The translations under genes were made by a program, and so were the position numbers. The notes beneath the pieces were generated by a model. That model did not search any database, had not been told where the DNA came from, and saw only the letters and a list, made by a program, of their open reading frames with translations. A stretch of 64,000 bases of DNA from VXLM01 sp034421575 (GTDB taxonomy: Bacteria; Chloroflexota; Dehalococcoidia; Lucifugimonadales; VXLM01): positions 8,871 through 72,870 of the forward strand of contig DAOUKG010000004.1 of assembly GCA_034421575.1 (NCBI GenBank), in the 5' to 3' direction. How positions within the stretch are numbered: position 1 is the first letter of the stretch; every line of letters starts with the position of its first letter. This document shows positions 51,021-58,893 of the stretch, piece by piece.

Positions 51021-52661
51021 CTAGGGCCGGAACCGGTCGACGCCCACCGTCACCGCGCTGGGCCCGCTGGGCATGACCAGAGTCTTGGCGCGGTCCGCAC
51101 CGACTACGAGGATGTCGTACCGGTCGGCATTCTCCAGCACGGGCATCGTGATGTCGAGGCGCTCCTGCTCGGTCAGGTCCTTCATCCACCTCCAGTGCGC
51201 CCCGACTCGCGCTTCGCCCTCCAAGGGGACGTACTGGGTCATCTTGCCAAGGCTGTCGTTGGCGTGCATGTGGATGAATTCCTTTGCGCCCTGCTTCGTG
51301 AAGCCCTGAGCGCCCACGGGCCGGGCGACGTCGGGCGGCAGGAGGATCAGCCGCTCGTCGGAGTGCCGCTCCCACAGGCCGCGCGTGCCGAACGTCGCGC
51401 CGTAGGCGACCGTCTTGAGCAGGCCCTCCGCCGTGTCGTTGCCCTGGTCCTGCACGTCGAGCTCGCCGTTGGTGATGAAGACGCTCACCGCGCTCTCGCC
51501 GGCATCGAACCCCTGGTCCACGTGGTAGGGCTGCCACGGACTCATCTTCTCGTTCTCGGCTATGCACAGGACGAACTTCCGCGTCGTGCCAATGGTGTCC
51601 ATGTCCATCTTGTTGGGGTACCAGTGCCCGATGTTCCTCATGCACATGGAGAAGGCGCGTCCGATCACGATGTTGACCCTGTTGTCGAAACCGGGGCCGA
51701 GGGCAGACCGGGCGTTGATGCCCAGCTCATCGGCTATGGGGCCGTTCACGACGAGCAGCGGCGCCTGCGGGCTGGTGGACATCAACAGCGACTTGCCGCC
51801 CTCGGGACCCATTTGGGGCAGCGCACTAACCGCAGCGACGATCACGGGCATGTGCTCCGGCCTTGCGCCGGCAGCGGCCGCGTTTACGGCGATCTTCTCG
51901 ACGGTGGCGATCCCGAAACCGGGCGGCATGTCGCACACGACGTGGTCTGCGGGCAGGCTGACGCCGTCTATCAGCTCGTCGACCGCGTCGCGGGTGGGCG
52001 GCAACAGCGGGAACCCGTCGCCCCAGTCGCGTCGCAGGAAGTCGTCGTTCATGCGCTGGACCGCGTCGAACCGGTCCTCGCCCTCGAAGCGATAGGTCTG
52101 CTCCGTCGGGCTATCGTCGAACGCGCCGTCGCCTTCGGCGGTGAGCATGCCGACCAGGTCGTCGAATGCGGGTTCGGTGTTGCTGATCGACTCGGCCGGG
52201 GACAAGTTGCGGTAGATGCGCGGCACGACGACGAATCGCAGAGCGGGCATCCCGAAGGCGCGACTGCTTGCGATGGCGTCGCCCTCGAACCGGCCGGAGA
52301 TGATGGGCACCGCGGGCTTGCCCATCCGCTCGACCTCAATCATGTCGTGGACCATCCACGACGCGCACGTCCCTCAGTCGCCGGTCGCTCCGACGACGGC
52401 GTCGCACTCGTCAGCCGCCTGCCTGAGGATGTGCGGCGGGTTCGGGTAGTTGCCGCCCGTGTAGAACCTCGTCTCGACGCCATCGAAGCGCTCCTGGAGC
52501 ATCTCGCCGACGCGGTTGAGCGCGACGTCGCCGCCGTGGGTCCCGCTCCATACCAGGCCGATCGTCTTGCCGTCGAGGCGGCTGAGCCTGGGGTTGATGG
52601 CCGATACGTTCTCCATCGCGCGCTGCCTTGCGACGGGGTTCATGACCTCCAGTAGATGCAT
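51021..52661 (-). CDS. UGSC-type selenoprotein (in-frame UGA read as selenocysteine)
   Basis: Two in-frame open segments separated by TGA at 52374-52376 form one gene. The N-terminal 190 residues match the UGSC family: MNPVARQ, LSRLDGKTIGLVWSGTHGGD, CDAVVGATGD-[UGA]-GTCASWMVHDMIEVERMGKPAV. Relatives have U-G-S-C (or a Cys in place of U) at exactly this point followed by xSWxVHD; here it reads U-G-T-C with Sec at residue 96 and Cys99. After the UGSC domain comes a second region of about 340 residues (WGDGFPLLPPTRDAV..., AAAGARPEHMPVIVAAVSAL, PLLVVNGPIADELGIN). ATG 52661 has GGAAGGAAGG upstream and a TTGACA/TAGACT promoter at 52714-52742. Function unknown, probably redox. Total 546 residues with Sec. 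Confidence 0.85.
52344..52376 (-). promoter_or_regulatory. Candidate bacterial SECIS element
   Basis: Reading the minus strand from the UGA (52376-52374), 11 bases (GGGACGTGCGC) lead to an 8-bp perfect stem GTCGTGGA / TCCACGAC (52362-52355 and 52351-52344) with a 3-nt loop UGG. The loop starts 19 nt after the UGA and has G at its second position. Published bacterial SECIS models require a 3-14 nt loop, a G among its first two positions and 16-37 nt from UGA to loop; all are met. It also encodes the conserved SWMVHD protein segment. Confidence 0.7.
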
Positions 52662-52713
52662 GCCGTACACCTTCCTTCCGCCGCGAAAACGTCCGCACGC
52701 CCGCGACGAACGG

Positions 52714-52742
52714 AGTCTAGTATTGAGGTAGCTGCGTGTCAA
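52714..52742 (-). promoter_or_regulatory. Promoter of the selenoprotein gene
   Basis: On the minus strand TTGACA (52742-52737) and TAGACT (52719-52714) are separated by exactly 17 nt. The predicted start lies about 45 nt before the ATG at 52661. Confidence 0.65.
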
Positions 52743-52766
52743 CCAACGGGGGGTGGGGTGTGTTCA

Positions 52767-52880
52767 TTCGCGGGCCTTTGCGAAACGTGTCAATCGGGCG
52801 AGAGCCTGAAGCGAGGAACCTTGCGAAAGTGGGCCTTATACCCTCACCCCAGCCCTCTCCCGCGAACGGGAGAGGGGGTT
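52767..52880. repeat. Direct repeat, copy 1
   Basis: This 114-bp sequence reappears at 53103..53216 (offset 336) with two substitutions. It includes GGGCCTTTGCGAAACGTG and the palindrome CCCTCTCCCG/CGGGAGAGGG. Confidence 0.85.
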
Positions 52881-53102
52881 GTTGGGGGTATTTTTTTGAC
52901 GGACATTTGCGGACATTCTCGGACATTGGGTGTTTTCGACGACATCGTTGTCGCGGGTGACGCAGAGCAGTGATAGATTGTATGTTCTTGTTCGTCAAAT
53001 GCGGATTGGGCGGAATTTAGGCTTATGCTTCGACAGGCTCAGCACGAACGGGGGGGCGGTGAGGGTAAGGGTGTACCTCCCCCGCCCCTATGGATACCCG
53101 CT

Positions 53103-53216
53103 TTCGCGGGCCTTTGCGAAACGTGTCAATCGGGCGAGAGGCTGAAGCGAGGAATCTTGCGAAAGTGGGCCTTATACCCTCACCCCAGCCCTCTCCCGCG
53201 AACGGGAGAGGGGGTT
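53103..53216. repeat. Direct repeat, copy 2
   Basis: Matches 52767..52880. It appears to have landed inside a GGATACCCGC..GCGGGTATGACGG hairpin, because TTTCGCGGG occurs on both sides (53102-53110 and 53232-53240). Confidence 0.8.
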
Positions 53217-53399
53217 AGGCAAAGGTCTCCTTTTCGCGGGTATGACGGTGGCTGTGTGTAGAGCGGTCTTATACCAATTGAGTGTGACGAGACCGTATTC
53301 TCGCTGACCAGGCTTTCTGGATTCCGGCCTTCGCCGGAATGACGGGGGGCTGTGTGTAGAGCGGTCTGATGAAGTCTGAACAGGTACTCAAGCAGGGGG

Positions 53400-55061
53400 C
53401 TATCCCCTTTGCCTTATGTCGCGGCGCTGGAAGAGCGCTAGCGAGACGCCGATGAGGATGATGACCGGGACTGCTAGCGCAGCGGCGTCACCCCAGTCCA
53501 TGCCGTTTATGAGGGGGTCGCTGCCCAGGTAGTAGTTGAACGGCGACAGCCACTCCACGGCAGATAGAGCGCCCGATATGTTCGCGAGGGAGGTCAGCAG
53601 GTGCAGGACGAGCGCGGCCCCCGCAGCGCCGGTTATAGCGACTCCGGCGCGTCCGGTACCAGCGCTCAGCGCCAGGGCCAGCGCGCCGAACACCAGCCCG
53701 ACGAGTACCTGCAGCGTCGTTGTGGCGGCAATGTTGCCGACGGACATCCCCAGGTCGCCCAGCACCGAACCGAGTGCGACGCCCGCGAACGTGGCAACCC
53801 CGACGGCAGTGCCGAACAGCACCATCGTCGCGGCCTTTTCCAGCACAATCCTGGACCGTGGTATGGGGTTGGACAGCAGCAGGGCCATCGTCCGGCGGGA
53901 CTCCTCGCCTGCCAGCGCCCCCGCGCCCATGATCGCCGTCACGAGGATGACCGACAGGGGGGCCATCAAACCGAAGGTCTCCAGGGTGTACCATCCCTCC
54001 GGCGTACTCAAGTTTCCACCACCGAAGAGCGCGAGCAGCTCCTCCGGGAAGGCATCGAACGCTGAGAGCGTCTCCGCCGGCAACGAGGCGTACATCGGGC
54101 CCAACATGACGCCCAGGACGAGGAACATCAAGGCCGACGTGATCAGCAGCAGCGTCTGGTAGTCCGAGACGGTCTTGACCCAAATGGACGACACCCTTGC
54201 CGACCCGGCCAGGCGTCCGATGAGCCGGTTGAGGAGCGGGTTGCCGCGAATCCTGTCCAGGAGGGTAGTCCCCACGGACTGGCCTCTCAGGTCCCGGCGG
54301 TTGAACCCGACCACCGCCACGACCAGAAGGGCTGCCGACGCAGCAATGAGCACCAGGAGATGGCCCCAGGCGATGCCGTTGTAGACTGGCTCGCTCCCGT
54401 CGAAGTAGTACCAGGGGAACGCCATCCGCAAGTCTTCCAGTCCCTGCACGAGCGGCAGGAGCCCCACCGAGAAGAACCCGACCAGGAGGATGCCCGCCGT
54501 TGCTCCCACTGCCGTGTCGCGGTTGCCGGTGGCGGCCCCGATTGCCAGCGCCAGCATCCCGTAGAACAGCGCGTTGACGTACAGGTGAAGGGCCAGAGCC
54601 TCGACGTGCAGGCCGCCGATTTCCACGTTCAGCATGGCGGCTATCGGGTGGACGGGGGCCCACATGGCAACGACCGCAGCGCCGGATAGCAGCACCAGGG
54701 CGGCGGCCTTGGTCAGGAGGACGTGCGTACGGCTCTTGGGGTTGGCCAGCAGCATCCCCATCGTGCCGTTCCGTTCCTCCCCGGCGATGGTGGCAGAGCC
54801 CATGACGAGCGCCACCGCGGCCACGACAAAGGCGCCAAACGACCCGAAGACGTAGCCTATCGCCAGGCCTCCAACGTCTACGTCATCTCCGATGCCGAGC
54901 AGGGACCTGAACGCCAGGGGCAGCTCGGTGTAGACGGAGAGGTCGATGTCCCGGTAGGTGGACATTCCGAACAGCAGCAGGAGTGTGAGACTCGCGGCGG
55001 AGATCGTCCAACCCAGCCACCGGTCTCTCGATGTCTTGATGAAGACGTTTGCAAGGGCCAT
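53400..55061 (-). CDS. ABC-2 type transporter, large membrane permease
   Basis: A 553-residue integral membrane protein with about twelve hydrophobic segments in two similar halves. Each half has a long first transmembrane segment, an EE(R/S)xxTMxxLLxNPxxRxxxLxxK block (EERNGTMGMLLANPKSRTHVLLTKA and EESRRTMALLLSNPIPRSRIVLEKA), the ABC-2 loop that contacts the ATPase, and later segments. It starts two bases after its ATPase partner and they must act together as an exporter of an unknown, probably hydrophobic, substrate. The duplicated-in-tandem halves suggest an internal gene fusion, giving one chain instead of a dimer. Confidence 0.88.
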   Translation of the reverse strand: MALANVFIKTSRDRWLGWTISAASLTLLLLFGMSTYRDIDLSVYTELPLAFRSLLGIGDDVDVGGLAIGYVFGSFGAFVVAAVALVMGSATIAGEERNGTMGMLLANPKSRTHVLLTKAAALVLLSGAAVVAMWAPVHPIAAMLNVEIGGLHVEALALHLYVNALFYGMLALAIGAATGNRDTAVGATAGILLVGFFSVGLLPLVQGLEDLRMAFPWYYFDGSEPVYNGIAWGHLLVLIAASAALLVVAVVGFNRRDLRGQSVGTTLLDRIRGNPLLNRLIGRLAGSARVSSIWVKTVSDYQTLLLITSALMFLVLGVMLGPMYASLPAETLSAFDAFPEELLALFGGGNLSTPEGWYTLETFGLMAPLSVILVTAIMGAGALAGEESRRTMALLLSNPIPRSRIVLEKAATMVLFGTAVGVATFAGVALGSVLGDLGMSVGNIAATTTLQVLVGLVFGALALALSAGTGRAGVAITGAAGAALVLHLLTSLANISGALSAVEWLSPFNYYLGSDPLINGMDWGDAAALAVPVIILIGVSLALFQRRDIRQRG

Positions 55062-55063
55062 CG

Positions 55064-55987
55064 CTACTTCTCCTCATCGCTGTGGTAGTAGGTGAGGAAG
55101 ATCTCCTCAAGGTCCGCCTCACTCGTGCGGATGTCGGCGACCCCATACCGGTCCGTCGCCACCTTCAGGAGTGCTCCCATGTCGCCGTGGAACGCCATTT
55201 CGACGTGGTTGTCGCGCGCGAGGACGTTCCGGACTCCCGCGAGACTCTCGAAGACCGAGGCATCCGCCGGCGAATCGAGCACAAACTCCACCTGTCGCAT
55301 GGCCTTCGACCGCAGGTCCGTTACCGATTCCACGGTGATGAGAAAGCCGTCGCGGATGATGCCGACCCGGTCGGCGACTCGCTGCACCTCGGACAGGGTG
55401 TGGCTTGAGAGGAATACCGTGCGTCCCTCGGCGGTGACCTCGCGCAGCATCGCCTGGAACTCGCTCTGCACCAGCGGGTCGAGGCCGGAAGTCGGCTCGT
55501 CCATGATGAGAAGGGCGGGCCGGTTCATGAACGCCTGTATAACGCCGACCTTCTGCCGGTTGCCCGTCGACAGGTCTCCGACCTTTCTCGACAGGTCTGA
55601 GTCCAGCCGTTCGGCCAGCTCGTCGACGTAGCTCCAGTCGACCCCGCCGCGCAGGTTGGCGAAGTACGTCAGGGTGTCCCTGCCCGTGAGGTTTGGGTAC
55701 AGGGCCAGGTCGGCAGGGATGTAGCCAACGTGCCGTCGTATGTCTACGACATCCTTGTGGGCGTCGAGGCCGAGTATCGTGGCGGCGCCGGAGGTAGGCC
55801 GGATTTCGTCCAGCAGCGTCCTGATGGTCGTGGACTTCCCTGCGCCGTTGGGTCCAAGGAAGCCAAAGACCTCTCCCTCCTGTACGTCCAGGTTGACGTC
55901 CTCGATCCCGCGATTCTTGCCGTAATACTTGGTCAGCCCCTCCGTGTGGATGGCTGCCCCCGCCGTGCCTTCGGTCGTTGTCACCAT
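55064..55987 (-). CDS. ABC transporter ATP-binding protein
   Basis: The 307-residue ATPase has Walker A GPNGAGKS near residue 43, Q-loop, the signature LSTGNRQKVGVIQAF, Walker B ALLIMDEPTSGLDP and H-loop VFLSSHTLSEV. The C-terminal 90 residues form the regulatory ferredoxin-like extension seen in DrrA/CcmA-type exporters. ATG 55987 follows GGAGG, with a MITE-like element immediately upstream (56011). It drives the adjacent permease. Confidence 0.93.
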   Translation of the reverse strand: MVTTTEGTAGAAIHTEGLTKYYGKNRGIEDVNLDVQEGEVFGFLGPNGAGKSTTIRTLLDEIRPTSGAATILGLDAHKDVVDIRRHVGYIPADLALYPNLTGRDTLTYFANLRGGVDWSYVDELAERLDSDLSRKVGDLSTGNRQKVGVIQAFMNRPALLIMDEPTSGLDPLVQSEFQAMLREVTAEGRTVFLSSHTLSEVQRVADRVGIIRDGFLITVESVTDLRSKAMRQVEFVLDSPADASVFESLAGVRNVLARDNHVEMAFHGDMGALLKVATDRYGVADIRTSEADLEEIFLTYYHSDEEK

Positions 55988-56010
55988 GTGCCTGCCTCCT
56001 GCAGGGAGTA

Positions 56011-56114
56011 ATACCAATTGGGTGTGATGAAGCCGTATTATCGCTAGCGTATCCGATGGATTCCCGCTTTCGCGGGAATGACGGATTCATGGTGTATTCA
56101 AAGTGAATTGGTAT
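56011..56114. mobile_element. MITE-like element, ATACCAATT family, copy 4
   Basis: Exact 9-bp inverted ends ATACCAATT (56011) and AATTGGTAT (ending 56114) bound 104 bp with GGGTGTGATGAAGCCGTATTA, a GATTCCCGC..GCGGGAATGACGG hairpin and GGTGTATTCAAAG. It lies between the ABC operon and the MarR gene, in the likely 5' leader of the ABC operon. Confidence 0.8.
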
Positions 56115-56146
56115 AAGTTCCGTAACTCCACGTCAAATCGTTCTAC

Positions 56147-56626
56147 TCAGCCGACAGCATTCCGTCCGACGGATTCATCGTTGCCGGCCGCTTCCAGTCT
56201 TTTCACGCCTTGATTCATAATATCCAACGCGCGAGCGACCACCTCCAGCTCTCCGAACGTGAGGAACTTCGTGATCTTCTCGACGACTGCAATTTCGCTG
56301 CGAGTGACACCCTCAACAGCCATTCGTCCTCGACCGGTCAAGCGGGCCAGGGCGACTCGCCTGTCGTTGGGATCGGAATCCCGCTCCACGAGACCCTTCC
56401 TCACGAGGCGTTCCACCATGGTAGACGCATTGGCGCGGGCCATCCCGAATGCCTCAGAAATGTCTGTGATCCTCGCCGGGCCGGAAGCGAGCTTGTACAG
56501 AATCCGCAGCTGTGGCAAGGTCAGGTCAGTCTCCATCACGGATTCCGTGGGTGTTATCTGACTCGTGGATGCCAAAGCCTCCAAAGAATCGGCGATCCTG
56601 GCAACAAGCTCGCTCCTTGCCGTCAT
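56147..56626 (-). CDS. MarR family transcriptional regulator
   Basis: A 159-residue winged-helix regulator: LTLPQLRILYKLASGPARITDISEAFGMARANASTMVERLVRKGLVERDSDPNDRRVALARLTGRGR is the DNA-binding core with the recognition helix and the beta-wing DPNDRR. Flanking helices form the dimer. The gene is upstream of, and in the same direction as, the ABC exporter, so it may regulate the exporter and itself; a palindromic site lies before it. Confidence 0.9.
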   Translation of the reverse strand: MTARSELVARIADSLEALASTSQITPTESVMETDLTLPQLRILYKLASGPARITDISEAFGMARANASTMVERLVRKGLVERDSDPNDRRVALARLTGRGRMAVEGVTRSEIAVVEKITKFLTFGELEVVARALDIMNQGVKRLEAAGNDESVGRNAVG

Positions 56627-57352
56627 GATCTTCTCCCCTCACCGGCACTTATCGCTATCATAACAAATATGTTGACGATAACGTTCATGATGAGGGGAGG
56701 GATTGTTCAGTCTGCGTCCCCCCTCTCTGTATCTCTCCCCCGGCGGGGGAGAGATTGGAATAGGGAGTATCTCTCCCCGGCGGGGGGATTGGATTCCCGC
56801 TTTCGCGGGAATGACGGGGTGGGATGCGGGAATGACAGGGGTAGGCATTTGACCATCAGTCCGTTTCCATGAATGAGAAAGGAGGCCCCTCACTGTCATT
56901 CTGAGCGCAGCGCAGCGGAGTCGAAGAATCTAAAATGTCTGCCACAACGGAAAGCTGACACGGAGAATTCTTACCCTGTTTGACTGTTGGTCATGATGAG
57001 AAGCGTGACCATGGGCGTCCGGTCTTGCGGTTGTGGATTTTAGATTCCTCGCTGCGCTCGGAATGACAGTGTTGCGGTGGTCGGATCATAGCTCATGAGG
57101 GTTGCCGCCGACACCACCAATCATGACAATGGGAGCAGGGCGATTCGCGAATCGCCCTTACGACGGGTTGGCCGGGGCATGGATTCCCGCCTACGCGGGA
57201 ATGACGATGTGGGGGCGGGAATGACAGGGAGGTGCTCGGAATGGCGGTGGGTTGTGTGGGTTGTGGGCTGTCACGAGGTCTGGACAGTTACGGGTTCAGG
57301 ACCGGCGTGAGCCGGCGTTGGTTGTCAGCGAGCGGTGGGGGCGACGGTGGCG
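56627..57352. other. Repeat-rich gap of 726 bp
   Basis: It begins with the MarR operator-like palindrome, then a CCCTCTCTGTATCTCTCCCCC/GGGGGAGAGATT palindrome (56722-56760), GATTCCCGC hairpins, a TGTCATTCTGAGCGCAGCGC unit at 56895, TTTAGATTCCTCGCTGCGCTC at 57040 and a GGGCGATTCGCGAATCGCCC palindrome near 57138 with its tail. No gene is supported. Confidence 0.6.
56649..56681. promoter_or_regulatory. Operator-like palindrome before marR
   Basis: TTATCG (56649-56654) and CGATAA (56676-56681) form an outer inverted repeat around the inner AACAAATATGTT, in an AT-rich patch just before the MarR start. MarR proteins bind such palindromes to repress themselves. Role inferred. Confidence 0.5.
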
Positions 57353-57754
57353 TCACACCGCGGCATAGCCCATGATGAGATCTCGCAGGGTGACCATGCC
57401 GATGGCGCGGCGGTGGTGGTCTACGACGACGGCGCGAGAGAGTCCGAAGCGCGCCAGCAGGCGGACGGCGTACTTGACGAGCATGTCCTCCGGCAGTGTC
57501 AGGAGCGGCTTGGACATGATCTCGTAGACGTTGACGCGCTCGGGGGACCGGTCATCGGCTATAACACCGCGCGCAATGTCGGCTACGACGATGAGGCCCA
57601 ACTCGTCGTCATCGTTTCGCGGGTCTACTACGAGCGAACTGACGTTGTGCCGTTTCATGAGCGCCATCGCCTCGGCGACAGTGGCGAGACGGTCGATCGA
57701 GTACAACTCAGTGACCATGAAATCTCTTACTCTGATGGAGCTAGCATCAGTCAT
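57353..57754 (-). CDS. CBS-domain pair protein
   Basis: A 133-residue protein of two CBS motifs (FMVTELYSIDRLATVAEAMALMKRHNVSSLVV and IMSKPLLTLPEDMLVKYAVRLLARFGLSRAVVVD). CBS pairs bind adenosyl nucleotides such as AMP, ATP or SAM and act as regulatory modules. Its ATG overlaps the stop of the PII-like gene (ATGA). In this operon of two DUF1538 membrane proteins and a PII-like sensor it is probably a second regulatory subunit. Confidence 0.88.
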   Translation of the reverse strand: MTDASSIRVRDFMVTELYSIDRLATVAEAMALMKRHNVSSLVVDPRNDDDELGLIVVADIARGVIADDRSPERVNVYEIMSKPLLTLPEDMLVKYAVRLLARFGLSRAVVVDHHRRAIGMVTLRDLIMGYAAV

Positions 57755-58101
57755 ATCTCGGTCTCCAACTCCTCTAAAATTGTGGGCAACTGTGTGGAAA
57801 GGCCTACGGCATCCTCGATGGGCACCTGGAAGGCGATGCCTGCGCCGGGCTCGGTATCGAGGCGCGCCGCATCACGAATGCTCTCAAGTATCTGACGGGC
57901 ACGTGTCTCGACGACAAGGAACAGGACGACATCGCGCCTGGCGGCGAGGTCGAGGCCGAAGAAGGTCTTGTCCGGCTCCAGGCCCTCGCCCCGCACACCG
58001 GTGATGATGGTTGCGCCGGTGGCGCCTCCGGCCCGCGCGGCGTCTACGACGACATCAGTCTTCTCGTCATTCACGAGGGCAACAATCAGCTTTAGTCTCA
58101 T
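57751..58101 (-). CDS. PII-like signalling protein
   Basis: A 116-residue small alpha/beta protein whose start MRLKLIVALVNDEKTDVVVDAARAGGATGATIITGVRG is that of a PII-fold (ferredoxin-like trimer) regulator. The longer connecting segment EGLEPDKTFFGLDLAARRDVVLFLVV occupies the T-loop position and lacks the classic uridylylated Tyr motif. PII proteins sense nucleotides and 2-oxoglutarate or other ligands and control partner proteins, often transporters. GGAGG lies before ATG 58101. It sits between DUF1538 and the CBS gene, in overlap with the latter. Confidence 0.82.
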   Translation of the reverse strand: MRLKLIVALVNDEKTDVVVDAARAGGATGATIITGVRGEGLEPDKTFFGLDLAARRDVVLFLVVETRARQILESIRDAARLDTEPGAGIAFQVPIEDAVGLSTQLPTILEELETEI

Positions 58102-58104
58102 GGC

Positions 58105-58893
58105 TCAAGCCTCCTTGGGAAGTTTGGACTTCCGCCTGCGGCTCAACCAAGAAGCGGCAATAGAGTATCCCAGCACGGTGATGATTGGGAAGACGCTGGC
58201 GAAAGCGATGAGTCCGAATCCGTCGATCAATGGGCTTCGCCCCGGAACGCTTGCGGCGAGGCCCAGCCCGAGAGCCGCGACCACGGGCACGGTTACCGTT
58301 GAAGTGGTCACGCCGCCGCTGTCGTATGCGAGGGGCACAATGGTGCGGCTTGCCCGGAATGTGAGCAGCATGACAATGAAGTAGGAACCGATGATGTACC
58401 AAGGGAGGGGGGTGCCCGTGACGATTCGGAAGCAACCCAGCGCGACGCCCACGGCAACGCCGACAGCCACGGCGATCCTGAGTCCCCAAGCGTGAACGGC
58501 CCCTCCGGAAGCATCGCGCGCCTTTATCGCCACCGCGACGAGTGAGGGTTCGGCGACGGTCGTCGCGAAGCCGATGGCGGCGGCGAAAGCATAGACGTGC
58601 AAGTAGTCGAGCCAGTTGACGCCGTCAGCCAGTTTCTCGGCTCCGATGAACTCGGGAGCGGTGAGCTGGCGCGCCATGGTCTTGCCTATCGGGAAGAGCG
58701 CATTCTCCAAACCTATGAGGAACAGCGCGAGTCCCACCAGCACCAGGACGGAACCGGCGGTAATTTTGCGCAGGTTGGGCGGCCTGCGGCGCAGAATTAC
58801 GATCTGAAACACGAGGAGAATCAGGACGATGGGCGCCACGTCGAGGACGGTGGAGAAGAGGGCATCCAGGAAGGCTTGCGGAAAGTCGGTCAT
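58105..58893 (-). CDS. DUF1538 membrane protein, second of two
   Basis: A 262-residue membrane protein with about seven hydrophobic segments and the DUF1538 core. The repeated motif FAAAIGFATTVAEPSLVAVA, then PLAYDSGGVTTSTVTVPVVAALGLGLA with conserved SGGVTTST, is the likely transport path. The family is not biochemically characterised. The ATG overlaps the preceding gene's stop by four bases, showing tight coupling. It is likely to form a complex with its paralog. Confidence 0.85.
   Translation of the reverse strand: MTDFPQAFLDALFSTVLDVAPIVLILLVFQIVILRRRPPNLRKITAGSVLVLVGLALFLIGLENALFPIGKTMARQLTAPEFIGAEKLADGVNWLDYLHVYAFAAAIGFATTVAEPSLVAVAIKARDASGGAVHAWGLRIAVAVGVAVGVALGCFRIVTGTPLPWYIIGSYFIVMLLTFRASRTIVPLAYDSGGVTTSTVTVPVVAALGLGLAASVPGRSPLIDGFGLIAFASVFPIITVLGYSIAASWLSRRRKSKLPKEA

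Larger units (their letters stand above)
52662..53399. other. Repeat-rich gap of 738 bp
   Basis: It begins with the selenoprotein promoter (52714-52742), then holds the 114-bp direct repeat pair 52767..52880 and 53103..53216, a GGACATTTGCGGACATTCTCGGACATT stretch near 52900, a GCTTCGACAGGCTCAGCACGAACGG unit near 53030, the left end of an ATACCAATT element at 53271 with its nested hairpin, and a TCTGAACAG end near 53370. No gene is supported. Confidence 0.65.

Noticed and set aside
51195..52655. 486-codon plus-strand frame opposite the selenoprotein gene
   Set aside because: Antisense shadow; the minus strand has promoter, ribosome-binding site and family motifs.
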